A DNA stretch of 9,180 bases, taken from positions 1 through 9,180 of the forward strand of contig DASPKA010000060.1 of NCBI GenBank assembly GCA_035628335.1, read 5' to 3'. Positions 1-4,954 of this stretch are shown here, one piece after another (position 1 is the first letter of the stretch; every line of letters begins with the position of its first letter). The position numbers were made by a program, and so were the translations under genes. The notes under the pieces are model-generated. The model ran no database searches and was not told the origin of the DNA. It saw nothing but the letters and a program-made list of their open reading frames with translations. The DNA comes from DASPKA01 sp035628335 (GTDB lineage Bacteria; Patescibacteriota; Doudnabacteria; UBA920).

Positions 1-2
1 TA

Positions 3-386
3 GTTCAAGAAATTATTTTCCGAGGCCTACTTGCACAAGCCGACAAACGTACGAATACGGAAATTGCCGCGCTCATCTCCTCTGTGCTTTTTGCAGGAAC
101 TGAAACACTTATCATGTATGGGTTCTCTGGAAACGCCTATGTTTTTTTGGATGTCTTGTCTCTGCTACTCATGGGTTTTGCTCTTTGCGTAATTCGCTAC
201 AAAACTAACTCGCTTTTACCTACATTCCTTATCTCATTTGCTTGGGCAATATGCTTCCTCGCTGCTTTCGGTCATGCCCAAGATGTCACAGCGTACGTAT
301 ATAAGCTCATCTTCTCAATATACCTAATAATCTACAGTGTATATATCTCCCCAGGTTTTCTTAATCAACATCACAAACATGTTTAA
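3..386 (+). CDS. CPBP (CAAX protease / bacteriocin-processing) family membrane protein, 3' part, probably catalytically dead
   Basis: The reading frame is open from the left edge, so the start lies outside the window; 127 codons are visible, ending in TAA. The visible part begins with QEIIFRG, which matches motif 1 of the CPBP/Abi intramembrane metalloprotease family (EExxxR). It continues with hydrophobic helices laid out as in the family, including a stretch like the usual 'tgSLwpai' before motif 3. In known members the first Glu of motif 1, the His of FxxxH and the His of the last motif form the active site. Here these positions are Gln (codon 2), Glu (FAGTE, codons 30-34) and apparently Ser (in PTFLISFAWA, with Ala in place of the following Asn). 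I infer a membrane protein that keeps the fold but lacks protease activity. The next small gene overlaps its end by 8 bp, suggesting one transcript. The family call is fairly safe; loss of activity rests on a by-eye alignment. Confidence 0.7.
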   Translation, partial: VQEIIFRGLLAQADKRTNTEIAALISSVLFAGTETLIMYGFSGNAYVFLDVLSLLLMGFALCVIRYKTNSLLPTFLISFAWAICFLAAFGHAQDVTAYVYKLIFSIYLIIYSVYISPGFLNQHHKHV

Positions 387-549
387 GCTTATAGGTTACG
401 CGGTTGCCATACTTGCAGTAGCGGGTTTTGTGTGGTTATACCCAAAGTATGACTTTGTACAAAAAAACCCTGGTTACTGTACTAAAATTGTAGATCACAT
501 TTTCTACTGTGGCTCTACTGCAGATTTAGAGAAGTTTTTTTCTAAGTAG
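379..549 (+). CDS. small single-helix membrane protein, function unknown
   Basis: This is a 56-residue protein that I do not recognise. Residues 4-20 form one hydrophobic helix. A short polar tail follows with two cysteines (C34 and C44, in PGYC...FYCG) that could pair if the tail lies outside the cytoplasm. I chose the ATG at 379, which overlaps the stop region of the upstream CPBP-type gene by 8 bp, a spacing typical of coupled translation. A GTG at 337 would give 70 residues but a 50-bp overlap. Neither start has a clear Shine-Dalgarno site. Its position suggests co-transcription with the CPBP-type gene, and possibly a functional partnership; that is inference only. Confidence 0.55.
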   Translation: MFKLIGYAVAILAVAGFVWLYPKYDFVQKNPGYCTKIVDHIFYCGSTADLEKFFSK

Positions 550-550
550 T

Positions 551-580
551 TTGCTAAAATATTCATTTTCTGATTATAAT
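551..580 (+). promoter_or_regulatory. predicted promoter of hppA
   Basis: TTGCTA at 551-556 and a perfect TATAAT at 575-580 are separated by 18 bp, fitting a housekeeping sigma-70 type promoter. Transcription would start near 587, giving a leader of about 50 nt before the hppA ATG at 637. The -35 box begins right after the stop codon of the preceding small gene. Confidence 0.55.
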
Positions 581-583
581 CAG
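570..583. promoter_or_regulatory. 14-bp perfect palindrome over the hppA -10 box, candidate operator
   Basis: CTGATTATAATCAG is its own reverse complement over all 14 bases and contains the TATAAT box. A dimeric repressor bound here would block the promoter. Part of the symmetry comes from the -10 sequence itself (ATTATAAT is already symmetric), so only the outer CTG/CAG arms are extra evidence. Confidence 0.3.
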
Positions 584-610
584 TATTGATAGCGACCGGT
601 TTTGGAGGTT

Positions 611-630
611 ACTAATCACTCATCACTAAA
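611..630. repeat. partial copy of the TAGTGA-type repeat in the hppA leader
   Basis: The leader holds ACTAATCACT followed by CATCACTAAA. The same words, slightly changed, occur in the right arm of the repeat between ybaB and the nuclease gene (CACTAATCAC ... CATTACTAAA at 4921-4948). It lies between a GGAGG at 604-608 and the ATG at 637, which puts that GGAGG 28 nt from the start codon, too far for ordinary initiation. This would fit insertion of the repeat between an older ribosome binding site and the start, but that is inference. Confidence 0.35.
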
Positions 631-636
631 ATTTGT

Positions 637-2649
637 ATGATAGACAAAATCCTATGGTTTAGTTTGGGCTCTAGTGTTATTACACTTGCTTACGGAGGTT
701 TCCTTGCTTGGCAAATATTAAAGTCTCCAACCGGAAGTGGAAAGATGGTTGAAATTGCAGAGGCTATCCAGGCCGGTGCAAAAGCGTACCTCACCCGCCA
801 ATATAAAACTGTAGGCATAGTTGCAATAATTATCATCATCATAATGCTACTCGCTGGCCTGTCTGGATTGACTGTTGCCGCCTTTCTTGTTGGCGCAGTA
901 GGCTCTGCGGTAGCCGGCATTCTAGGCATGTCTATTTCTGTGCGTGCAAACGTCAGAACTACTGAAGCCGCAAAAAAAGGTTTAAAACCAGCACTCGCAC
1001 TTGCTTTCAAAGGTGGTAGCGTAACTGGTTTTTTCGTTGCAGGACTTGGCTTGCTCTCTGTTACTACTTTCTTCTGGGCTTCAGGATTTAAACTCGAACC
1101 CTTAGCCGGCCTTGCATTTGGTTCGTCTTTGATTTCAGTTTTCGCACGTTTAGGCGGTGGAATTTTTACCAAAGGAGCTGACGTAGGTACGGATATGGTC
1201 GGTAAAGTAGAAAGTGGAATTCCGGAAGATGACCCAAGGAACCCTGGCGTTATTGCAGACAACGTGGGTGACAATGTGGGTGACTGCGCAGGTATGGCTG
1301 CTGATTTGTTTGAGACCTATGCTGTTTCTGCGATAGCTGTTATTATTTTAGGCGCATCCCAGCTTTCAGGTTTCGAGGGCGCGAAATTCTTCCCACTCGC
1401 AATAGGCGCTGCAGGACTTCTTACTTCCATAATTGGAACATGGTTCGTCTCACTAGGGAAAAAAATGAACATTATGTGGGCTATGTATAAAGGGCTCATT
1501 ATTACTGGCGTTCTTTCTGCAATTGCTTTTTACCCTATTACAAACTGGCTCATGACCGGCAATGGCGCCATAGACCCACTAAATCTGTACTTTTCTACGC
1601 TTATTGGGCTTGTGGTTACTGGACTTGTAGTCATAATTACCGAGTACTACACTTCCAAGTCCTTTTCTCCAATTAAATCACTAGCCAAAAGCTCTCAAAC
1701 TGGACATGGTACGAATATCATAAAGGGCCTCGCCATAGGCATGGAAAGCACTGCGGCTCCTGTTATTGTAATTGTGCTGGCAATTTTAGCAGCATTTAGC
1801 CTTGCTGGTCTCTATGGCATTGCTATGGCCGTTATGTCTATGCTTTCACTGACAGCTATGGTTGTTGCAATAGACGCATTTGGACCTATTACAGACAATG
1901 CTGGCGGTATTGCTGAAATGGCTGGTTTGCCAAAAGAAGTACGCGATGTTACTGACCCGCTTGACGCAGTGGGTAACACCACTAAGGCAGTAACTAAAGG
2001 TTATGCTATAGCCTCTGCTGGATTGGCAGCTATGGTACTGTTTGCTGCGTATGTTGCTGACTTTAACCATTATCACCCTGGTGTAAAAGCGGTGTTCGAT
2101 CTTTCTGACAGCAGAGTTCTGGTGGGGCTTCTTCTTGGGGGATTGCTACCATATATCTTTAGCGCTCTTGCTATGAGCGCTGTGGGCAAAGCAGCACAAG
2201 CAGTGGTGGTAGAAGTCCGAAGACAATTCAAAGAAATACCAGGAATTATGGAGGGTACAGCAAAGCCTGACTACTCACGCGCCGTAGACATTGTCACCAA
2301 AGCCGCAATTAAAGAAATGATTGTACCTGCGCTTATCCCAGTCCTGGTGCCAATAATCGTAGGCTTTACATTGGGCGGACGGGCTCTTGGAGGTCTACTC
2401 ATTGGCTCTATTATTACCGGTTTGTTCGTGGGTATTTCTATGACCACTGGAGGCGCTGCATGGGACAACGCCAAAAAATACATAGAAGAAGGCAACTTCG
2501 GAGGCAAAGGCTCGGAAGCACATAAGGCTGCGGTAACTGGAGACACGGTGGGCGATCCGTACAAAGACACTGCTGGCCCTGCGGTAAACCCAATGATCAA
2601 AATCATAAACATTGTTGCACTGCTTATTGTTGCAAATATTGGACTATAA
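637..2649 (+). CDS. hppA: membrane-bound pyrophosphatase, potassium-independent proton-pumping type
   Basis: The 670-residue product hydrolyses pyrophosphate in the cytoplasm and uses the energy to pump cations across the membrane. It is full length for the bacterial family and has about 15 hydrophobic segments. The pyrophosphate and magnesium binding signature is intact: DDPRNPGVIADNVGDNVGD spans residues 198-216, preceded by GGGIFTKGADVGTDMVGKVE. The C-terminal acidic set (GAAWDNAKKY, then GDTVGDPYKDTAGPAVNP) is also intact. At the site that sets potassium dependence, the sequence GNTTK has Lys450 rather than the Ala of potassium-dependent enzymes; known members with this Lys are potassium-independent proton pumps. 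The ATG at 637 is the only good start, because an in-frame stop lies at 613-615. The gene has its own predicted promoter and terminator. In a small-genome cell it would recover energy from biosynthetic pyrophosphate and energise the membrane. Identity is very secure; ion specificity rests on one signature. Confidence 0.97.
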   Translation: MIDKILWFSLGSSVITLAYGGFLAWQILKSPTGSGKMVEIAEAIQAGAKAYLTRQYKTVGIVAIIIIIIMLLAGLSGLTVAAFLVGAVGSAVAGILGMSISVRANVRTTEAAKKGLKPALALAFKGGSVTGFFVAGLGLLSVTTFFWASGFKLEPLAGLAFGSSLISVFARLGGGIFTKGADVGTDMVGKVESGIPEDDPRNPGVIADNVGDNVGDCAGMAADLFETYAVSAIAVIILGASQLSGFEGAKFFPLAIGAAGLLTSIIGTWFVSLGKKMNIMWAMYKGLIITGVLSAIAFYPITNWLMTGNGAIDPLNLYFSTLIGLVVTGLVVIITEYYTSKSFSPIKSLAKSSQTGHGTNIIKGLAIGMESTAAPVIVIVLAILAAFSLAGLYGIAMAVMSMLSLTAMVVAIDAFGPITDNAGGIAEMAGLPKEVRDVTDPLDAVGNTTKAVTKGYAIASAGLAAMVLFAAYVADFNHYHPGVKAVFDLSDSRVLVGLLLGGLLPYIFSALAMSAVGKAAQAVVVEVRRQFKEIPGIMEGTAKPDYSRAVDIVTKAAIKEMIVPALIPVLVPIIVGFTLGGRALGGLLIGSIITGLFVGISMTTGGAAWDNAKKYIEEGNFGGKGSEAHKAAVTGDTVGDPYKDTAGPAVNPMIKIINIVALLIVANIGL

Positions 2650-2655
2650 TCCCAT

Positions 2656-2686
2656 ATAACCCCGCTTGATTGCGGGGTTATTTTAT
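2656..2686 (+). terminator. intrinsic terminator of hppA
   Basis: ATAACCCCGC at 2656-2665 and GCGGGGTTAT at 2672-2681 form a perfect 10-bp stem with a 6-nt loop (TTGATT), followed by TTTAT. It starts 6 bp after the hppA stop. Confidence 0.9.
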
Positions 2687-2732
2687 GAGAAAATACTTGA
2701 GCAAGACACACAATCCCTAAGAGAGGAAGAAT

Positions 2733-2993
2733 ATGAGCAAAGCAAATGGCAACGGCAAAGTGCCGCACCCCTTCGTGATCAATGGTTATGAATACGAACC
2801 ACCTGACGACAAACGAGCTGCTCAGGGCGCTAAAAAAACAATCACATATCCGAACAAAAAGCGGATATTGTGGATATTCCAAGGACGAGCATGGAAATTC
2901 CTGACATTCGTTTCTCAGGAATTCAAAGACGAACACCACGGGCGTCCTGCCCCAAAGTTTGGCGCTGCTATGCGCCGGTATGGGCATTTATAA
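2733..2993 (+). CDS. small basic hypothetical protein, 86 residues
   Basis: I do not recognise this protein. It is soluble, basic and rich in Lys, Arg, Gly, Pro and aromatic residues. The N-terminus is polar (SKANGNGKVPHP). The middle part (residues about 16-64) looks like a small folded unit with alternating aromatics: YEYEPP, ITYPNKKRILWIFQGRAWKF, FVSQEF. The tail is HHGRPAPKFGAAMRRYGHL. A good Shine-Dalgarno (AGAGGAAG at 2722-2729) precedes the ATG, one of the few strong ones in the window. It is monocistronic, placed between the hppA terminator and its own terminator, and I found no convincing promoter in the short gap. The basic, aromatic make-up would suit nucleic-acid or ribosome binding, but nothing in the sequence proves it. 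The opposite strand carries a long open frame that is a shadow. Confidence 0.7.
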   Translation: MSKANGNGKVPHPFVINGYEYEPPDDKRAAQGAKKTITYPNKKRILWIFQGRAWKFLTFVSQEFKDEHHGRPAPKFGAAMRRYGHL

Positions 2994-3010
2994 GCTCAAA
3001 AGACATTTGA

Positions 3011-3047
3011 AAAAGGCATTTCCTATTTGATTGGAAGTGCTTTTTTG
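3011..3047 (+). terminator. intrinsic terminator after the 86-codon gene
   Basis: AAAAGGCATTTCC at 3011-3023 pairs with GGAAGTGCTTTTT at 3033-3045 through 13 pairs, two of them G-U, with a 9-nt loop, and runs into a T tract (TTTTTTG). It begins 17 bp after the stop codon. Confidence 0.8.
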
Positions 3048-3050
3048 TTG

Positions 3051-3078
3051 TTGCAAAATTTTATAAAAAATGTACAAT
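3051..3078 (+). promoter_or_regulatory. predicted promoter of the 77-codon gene
   Basis: TTGCAA at 3051-3056 and TACAAT at 3073-3078 are 16 bp apart in AT-rich DNA just downstream of the preceding terminator. Transcription would start near 3085, giving a leader of about 100 nt. Confidence 0.6.
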
Positions 3079-3084
3079 GAAATT

Positions 3085-3103
3085 AGTTAACAATAGGTTA
3101 ACT
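3085..3103. promoter_or_regulatory. inverted repeat at the predicted transcript start, operator or 5' hairpin
   Basis: AGTTAAC at 3085-3091 and GTTAACT at 3097-3103 are perfect inverted 7-mers separated by AATAG. Their place just after the -10 box fits a repressor site. In RNA they would form a weak 5' hairpin. Confidence 0.4.
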
Positions 3104-3115
3104 GATTTCTGTTCT

Positions 3116-3159
3116 CAAGCACCCACTGCTTTGCTGGGGCCGCTTGGGAATTTCCCCAA
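3116..3159 (+). promoter_or_regulatory. structured leader with two mutually exclusive hairpins
   Basis: CAAGC (3116-3120) can pair with GCTTG (3142-3146), enclosing an inner CCCA/TGGG stem (3122-3125 with 3135-3138). TTGGG (3144-3148) can instead pair with CCCAA (3155-3159). The two share bases 3144-3146, so only one can form. The leader ends in AAGAAGGG ahead of the ATG. There is no match to a riboswitch class that I recognise. Confidence 0.3.
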
Positions 3160-3182
3160 ACACACTTTAAGAAGGGTTTGTT

Positions 3183-3416
3183 ATGCCTACCAAACATCTG
3201 ATGCGGCGATCGCCGCTTCGCGCACACGACTATGCAAACGCCGGATCCGGCGCTAATGCTGGACGAAGCAGGACCCCAGGAATTGTCACCTCACCTAGGA
3301 GTGACTTAGCTAAATTCTGTGCCAATTTTCCACAGTGCACAAGCGAAATCTTGATTACCGTGCCCAAATCGCACTGTAGAAATTGTGCGCCAGATCCAGG
3401 CAAATCAGGCAACTAG
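3183..3416 (+). CDS. small four-cysteine hypothetical protein, 77 residues
   Basis: I do not recognise this product. The first 40 residues are basic and rich in Ala, Gly, Ser and Pro (HDYANAGSGANAGRSRTPG) and look disordered. The C-terminal half has four cysteines, C46, C52, C65 and C68, spaced C-x5-C-x12-C-x2-C, which could bind a zinc ion. The case for a real gene is positional: a promoter, a Shine-Dalgarno-like GAAGG at 3171-3175 (AAGAAGGG spans 3169-3176) upstream of the ATG, and an intrinsic terminator 15 bp after the stop. Its last 12 bp overlap the 3' end of the convergent mnmA gene. An opposite-strand frame at 3230-3412 lacks such signals. A regulatory RNA carrying an incidental frame remains an alternative. 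Confidence 0.55.
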   Translation: MPTKHLMRRSPLRAHDYANAGSGANAGRSRTPGIVTSPRSDLAKFCANFPQCTSEILITVPKSHCRNCAPDPGKSGN

Positions 3417-4532
3417 CCCGCCTCCCAGGCAGCGGTTGCCAGCATAGAGTACTATACTCTGTCCGCTGGCAACCGCATTTTGTTTTGTGGTAAAAGTAAC
3501 CTTGTATATTCCCTTAGCTTGTGGGATGAGCGTAGCTGGAACAAGCTCCCCCTGGTGCCTGTACCTGGCTTTGCATGCCAAGGGCAATGTCTCAGGAGAG
3601 CCTATCCAGTGGAGCTCAGTTATCTCTACAGACTTAAACTGTAAGCTCTCATGTGCAGGGTCTTTTGACACCACTAGCTCATTGTTCGTTAAATATTTCT
3701 TTACCACATACCACGGACCACCGGAAAGCTCAATGCCGTGCCGTTGTCCTAGGGTAAAATTCCACAGGCCATTATGGGTTCCTAACACTTCGCCCTTTGT
3801 GTCAACTATGCTTCCTGGCTTGGTTGAAATTTTTTGTTCCAAAAACTCCCTCAGCCTAACCTTGCCCACAAAACATAAACCCATGCTTTCTTTTCTACGT
3901 GCATTAGGCAAGCCTATTTTCTCAGCTAATTTTTTTACCTGGTCTTTTTTATATCCACCTATTGGAAATAACAAATGTGGGAGCTGCTCTTGGGTTATAT
4001 TGTAAATAAAGTAGGTTTGGTCCTTGAATTCGTCGACGCTTCGCTCAAGTCGAAAGTTCAAAGTCGAAAGTTCATAAAGTGATTTTTTATTTTTTTGCTT
4101 TATGGACTTTAAGGACTTTCGACTTTGAACTACTCTCGCATAGTGGCCGGTCGCAAGGTAGTCGTAGCCGTGGTCTAGAGCCCAATTGTACATAAGCTTG
4201 AACTTAATCTCTTTATTACACATAACATCCGGATTTGGTGTCCTGCCAGCTTTGTACTCTTTAAAAAAATACTCCATAACCTTTTCGTGGTACTGCTGCT
4301 CAAAATCAAGCGTATGCAGTGGGATATCTAAAAAGGCTGCAACGCGTATAGCATCACGCCTGTCCTGGAGCCACGGACAGTCTTGAACTACAAGCCCTGT
4401 AGTGTCAGACCAGTTCTTCATAAATACGCCCTCTACCTCATACCCCTGCATTTTCAAAACATATGCAGAAACGGCGGAGTCAACTCCGCCGGAAATTCCT
4501 ACTAACACTTTTTGCTTCTTCTTTCCTTGCAT
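3405..4532 (-). CDS. mnmA: tRNA-specific 2-thiouridylase
   Basis: MnmA activates U34 of Lys, Glu and Gln tRNAs with ATP and inserts sulfur to make 2-thiouridine. I start it at the ATG at 4530-4532 (375 residues), preceded by GGGG; an in-frame TTG at 4541 adds three residues, and the numbering here counts from that TTG. The PP-loop is SGGVDS (17-22). The catalytic cysteines are present: C108 in TPNPDVMCNKEIKF and C223 in GLCFVG. The tRNA-binding TLGQRHG and the C-terminal barrel ending CLGGG are also present. Between GHYAR and KDQTYF there are about 19 residues more than in E. coli MnmA, with lysine-rich sequence (KSLKSIKQKNKKS). This insert is encoded by a palindromic repeat described separately. 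The gene follows ybaB by 26 bp and converges on the 77-codon gene. No terminator was seen on its own strand. Confidence 0.95.
   Translation of the reverse strand: MQGKKKQKVLVGISGGVDSAVSAYVLKMQGYEVEGVFMKNWSDTTGLVVQDCPWLQDRRDAIRVAAFLDIPLHTLDFEQQYHEKVMEYFFKEYKAGRTPNPDVMCNKEIKFKLMYNWALDHGYDYLATGHYARVVQSRKSLKSIKQKNKKSLYELSTLNFRLERSVDEFKDQTYFIYNITQEQLPHLLFPIGGYKKDQVKKLAEKIGLPNARRKESMGLCFVGKVRLREFLEQKISTKPGSIVDTKGEVLGTHNGLWNFTLGQRHGIELSGGPWYVVKKYLTNNELVVSKDPAHESLQFKSVEITELHWIGSPETLPLACKARYRHQGELVPATLIPQAKGIYKVTFTTKQNAVASGQSIVLYAGNRCLGGGLVA
3432..3486 (+). terminator. intrinsic terminator of the 77-codon gene, embedded in mnmA coding sequence
   Basis: GCGGTTGCCAGC at 3432-3443 and GCTGGCAACCGC at 3465-3476 form a perfect 12-bp stem. 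A second stem inside it (AGAGTA/TACTCT, loop CTA) extends the hairpin. On the plus strand it is followed by ATTTTGTTTT. On the minus strand no T tract follows, so it should stop only plus-strand transcription. The same bases encode the conserved C-terminal strand of MnmA (AVASGQ ... YAGNRC). Confidence 0.75.
4046..4130. repeat. palindromic repeat inside mnmA (family A)
   Basis: GTTCAAAGTCGAAAG at 4056-4070 is exactly mirrored by CTTTCGACTTTGAAC at 4116-4130. With mismatches the arms extend inward to about 25 bp each, around a T-rich centre at 4081-4105. A further AAGTCGAAAG unit lies at 4048-4057, next to the left arm. The same arm words occur in the mrdA-folD gap. The element stays in frame and encodes roughly residues 138-165 of MnmA. 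Confidence 0.8.
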
Positions 4533-4558
4533 TATCCCCAAATACTACAGAATAAGAT

Positions 4559-4837
4559 CTAGCCCATCATGCCGCCGAACTTGCTTTGTAACAGCTTCTT
4601 GTGTTTAGAAAACAAGTCTTCCAAAGCAGCGCGAATGTGGCGCGAAACCTCAGATTTATCACCAACAATGGACGTGTCAACCTCAACACTTTTAATATTT
4701 TGATTACCGTCTATGATTATTTTAATTTTTTGTCCGGAAGAAGAACCGGTAACCAGTTCTTTGGCAAGCATTTGCTCTATCATCTTAGCTTGCTTACGCA
4801 TCTCGTTAACATCTTTAAGTTTATCTAAGAAACCCAT
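4559..4837 (-). CDS. ybaB: YbaB/EbfC family nucleoid-associated DNA-binding protein
   Basis: This 92-residue protein belongs to the YbaB/EbfC family of small dimeric DNA-binding proteins that coat the nucleoid. The family layout is clear: an N-terminal helix (MGFLDKLKDVNEMRKQAKMIEQML), a central beta region (KIKIIIDGNQNIKSVEVD), a C-terminal helix (HIRAALEDLFSKHKKLLQSK), and a Gly/Met-rich end (FGGMMG) as in many homologues. The length is close to the usual 100-110. The start is the ATG at 4835-4837; no Shine-Dalgarno site is visible. Family members often sit next to dnaX and recR, but here the partner is mnmA, 26 bp downstream, so the two probably share a transcript from the promoter upstream. 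Confidence 0.9.
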   Translation of the reverse strand: MGFLDKLKDVNEMRKQAKMIEQMLAKELVTGSSSGQKIKIIIDGNQNIKSVEVDTSIVGDKSEVSRHIRAALEDLFSKHKKLLQSKFGGMMG

Positions 4838-4840
4838 ATG

Positions 4841-4950
4841 TTTAGTGGATAGTACTTAGTGAATAGTGGACAGCTGTTTAAAATTATAGTCTTGCGCATT
4901 GCACGAACAATAACTCTATTCACTAATCACTATTCACTCATTACTAAATA
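4841..4950. repeat. interrupted palindromic repeat upstream of ybaB (family B)
   Basis: TTAGTGAATAG at 4856-4866 is exactly mirrored by CTATTCACTAA at 4916-4926. Outer TTTAGT (4841-4846) also mirrors ACTAAA (4943-4948). The arms consist of near-repeats of TAGTGAATAGTG. The 49-bp centre holds the ybaB promoter. The element fills nearly all of the gap between ybaB and the nuclease gene. No T tract follows on the minus strand, so it does not look like an intrinsic terminator. Confidence 0.65.
4883..4910 (-). promoter_or_regulatory. predicted promoter for ybaB-mnmA
   Basis: On the minus strand TTGTTC (4910-4905) and a perfect TATAAT (4888-4883) are 16 bp apart. The predicted start is near 4876, about 40 nt before the ybaB ATG. 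The promoter lies in the loop between the two arms of the family B repeat. Confidence 0.5.
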
Positions 4951-4954
4951 AGTA

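Noticed and set aside
690..1274. Long open frame on the minus strand inside hppA
   Set aside because: It lies opposite the most conserved part of hppA, and its proline/serine-rich translation is a mirror of the glycine/alanine-rich pyrophosphatase codons.
2271..2987. 238-codon minus-strand frame covering the hppA end and the 86-codon gene
   Set aside because: It crosses a clear terminator and two plus-strand genes, and resembles no protein; it is a shadow frame.
3230..3412. Minus-strand frame opposite the 77-codon gene
   Set aside because: It lacks a ribosome binding site and promoter, while the plus-strand frame has both plus a terminator.
3487..4005. 172-codon plus-strand frame opposite mnmA
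   Set aside because: mnmA on the other strand has all catalytic motifs; this frame has no start signals and no recognisable domain.
4046..4130. Possible frameshift or assembly artefact in mnmA
   Set aside because: The frame stays open through the repeat and family motifs continue in the same frame on both sides, so it is an insertion kept in frame.
4856..4926. Family B hairpin as an intrinsic terminator for the nuclease gene
   Set aside because: The arms are AT-rich and separated by 49 bp, and no T tract follows on the minus strand.
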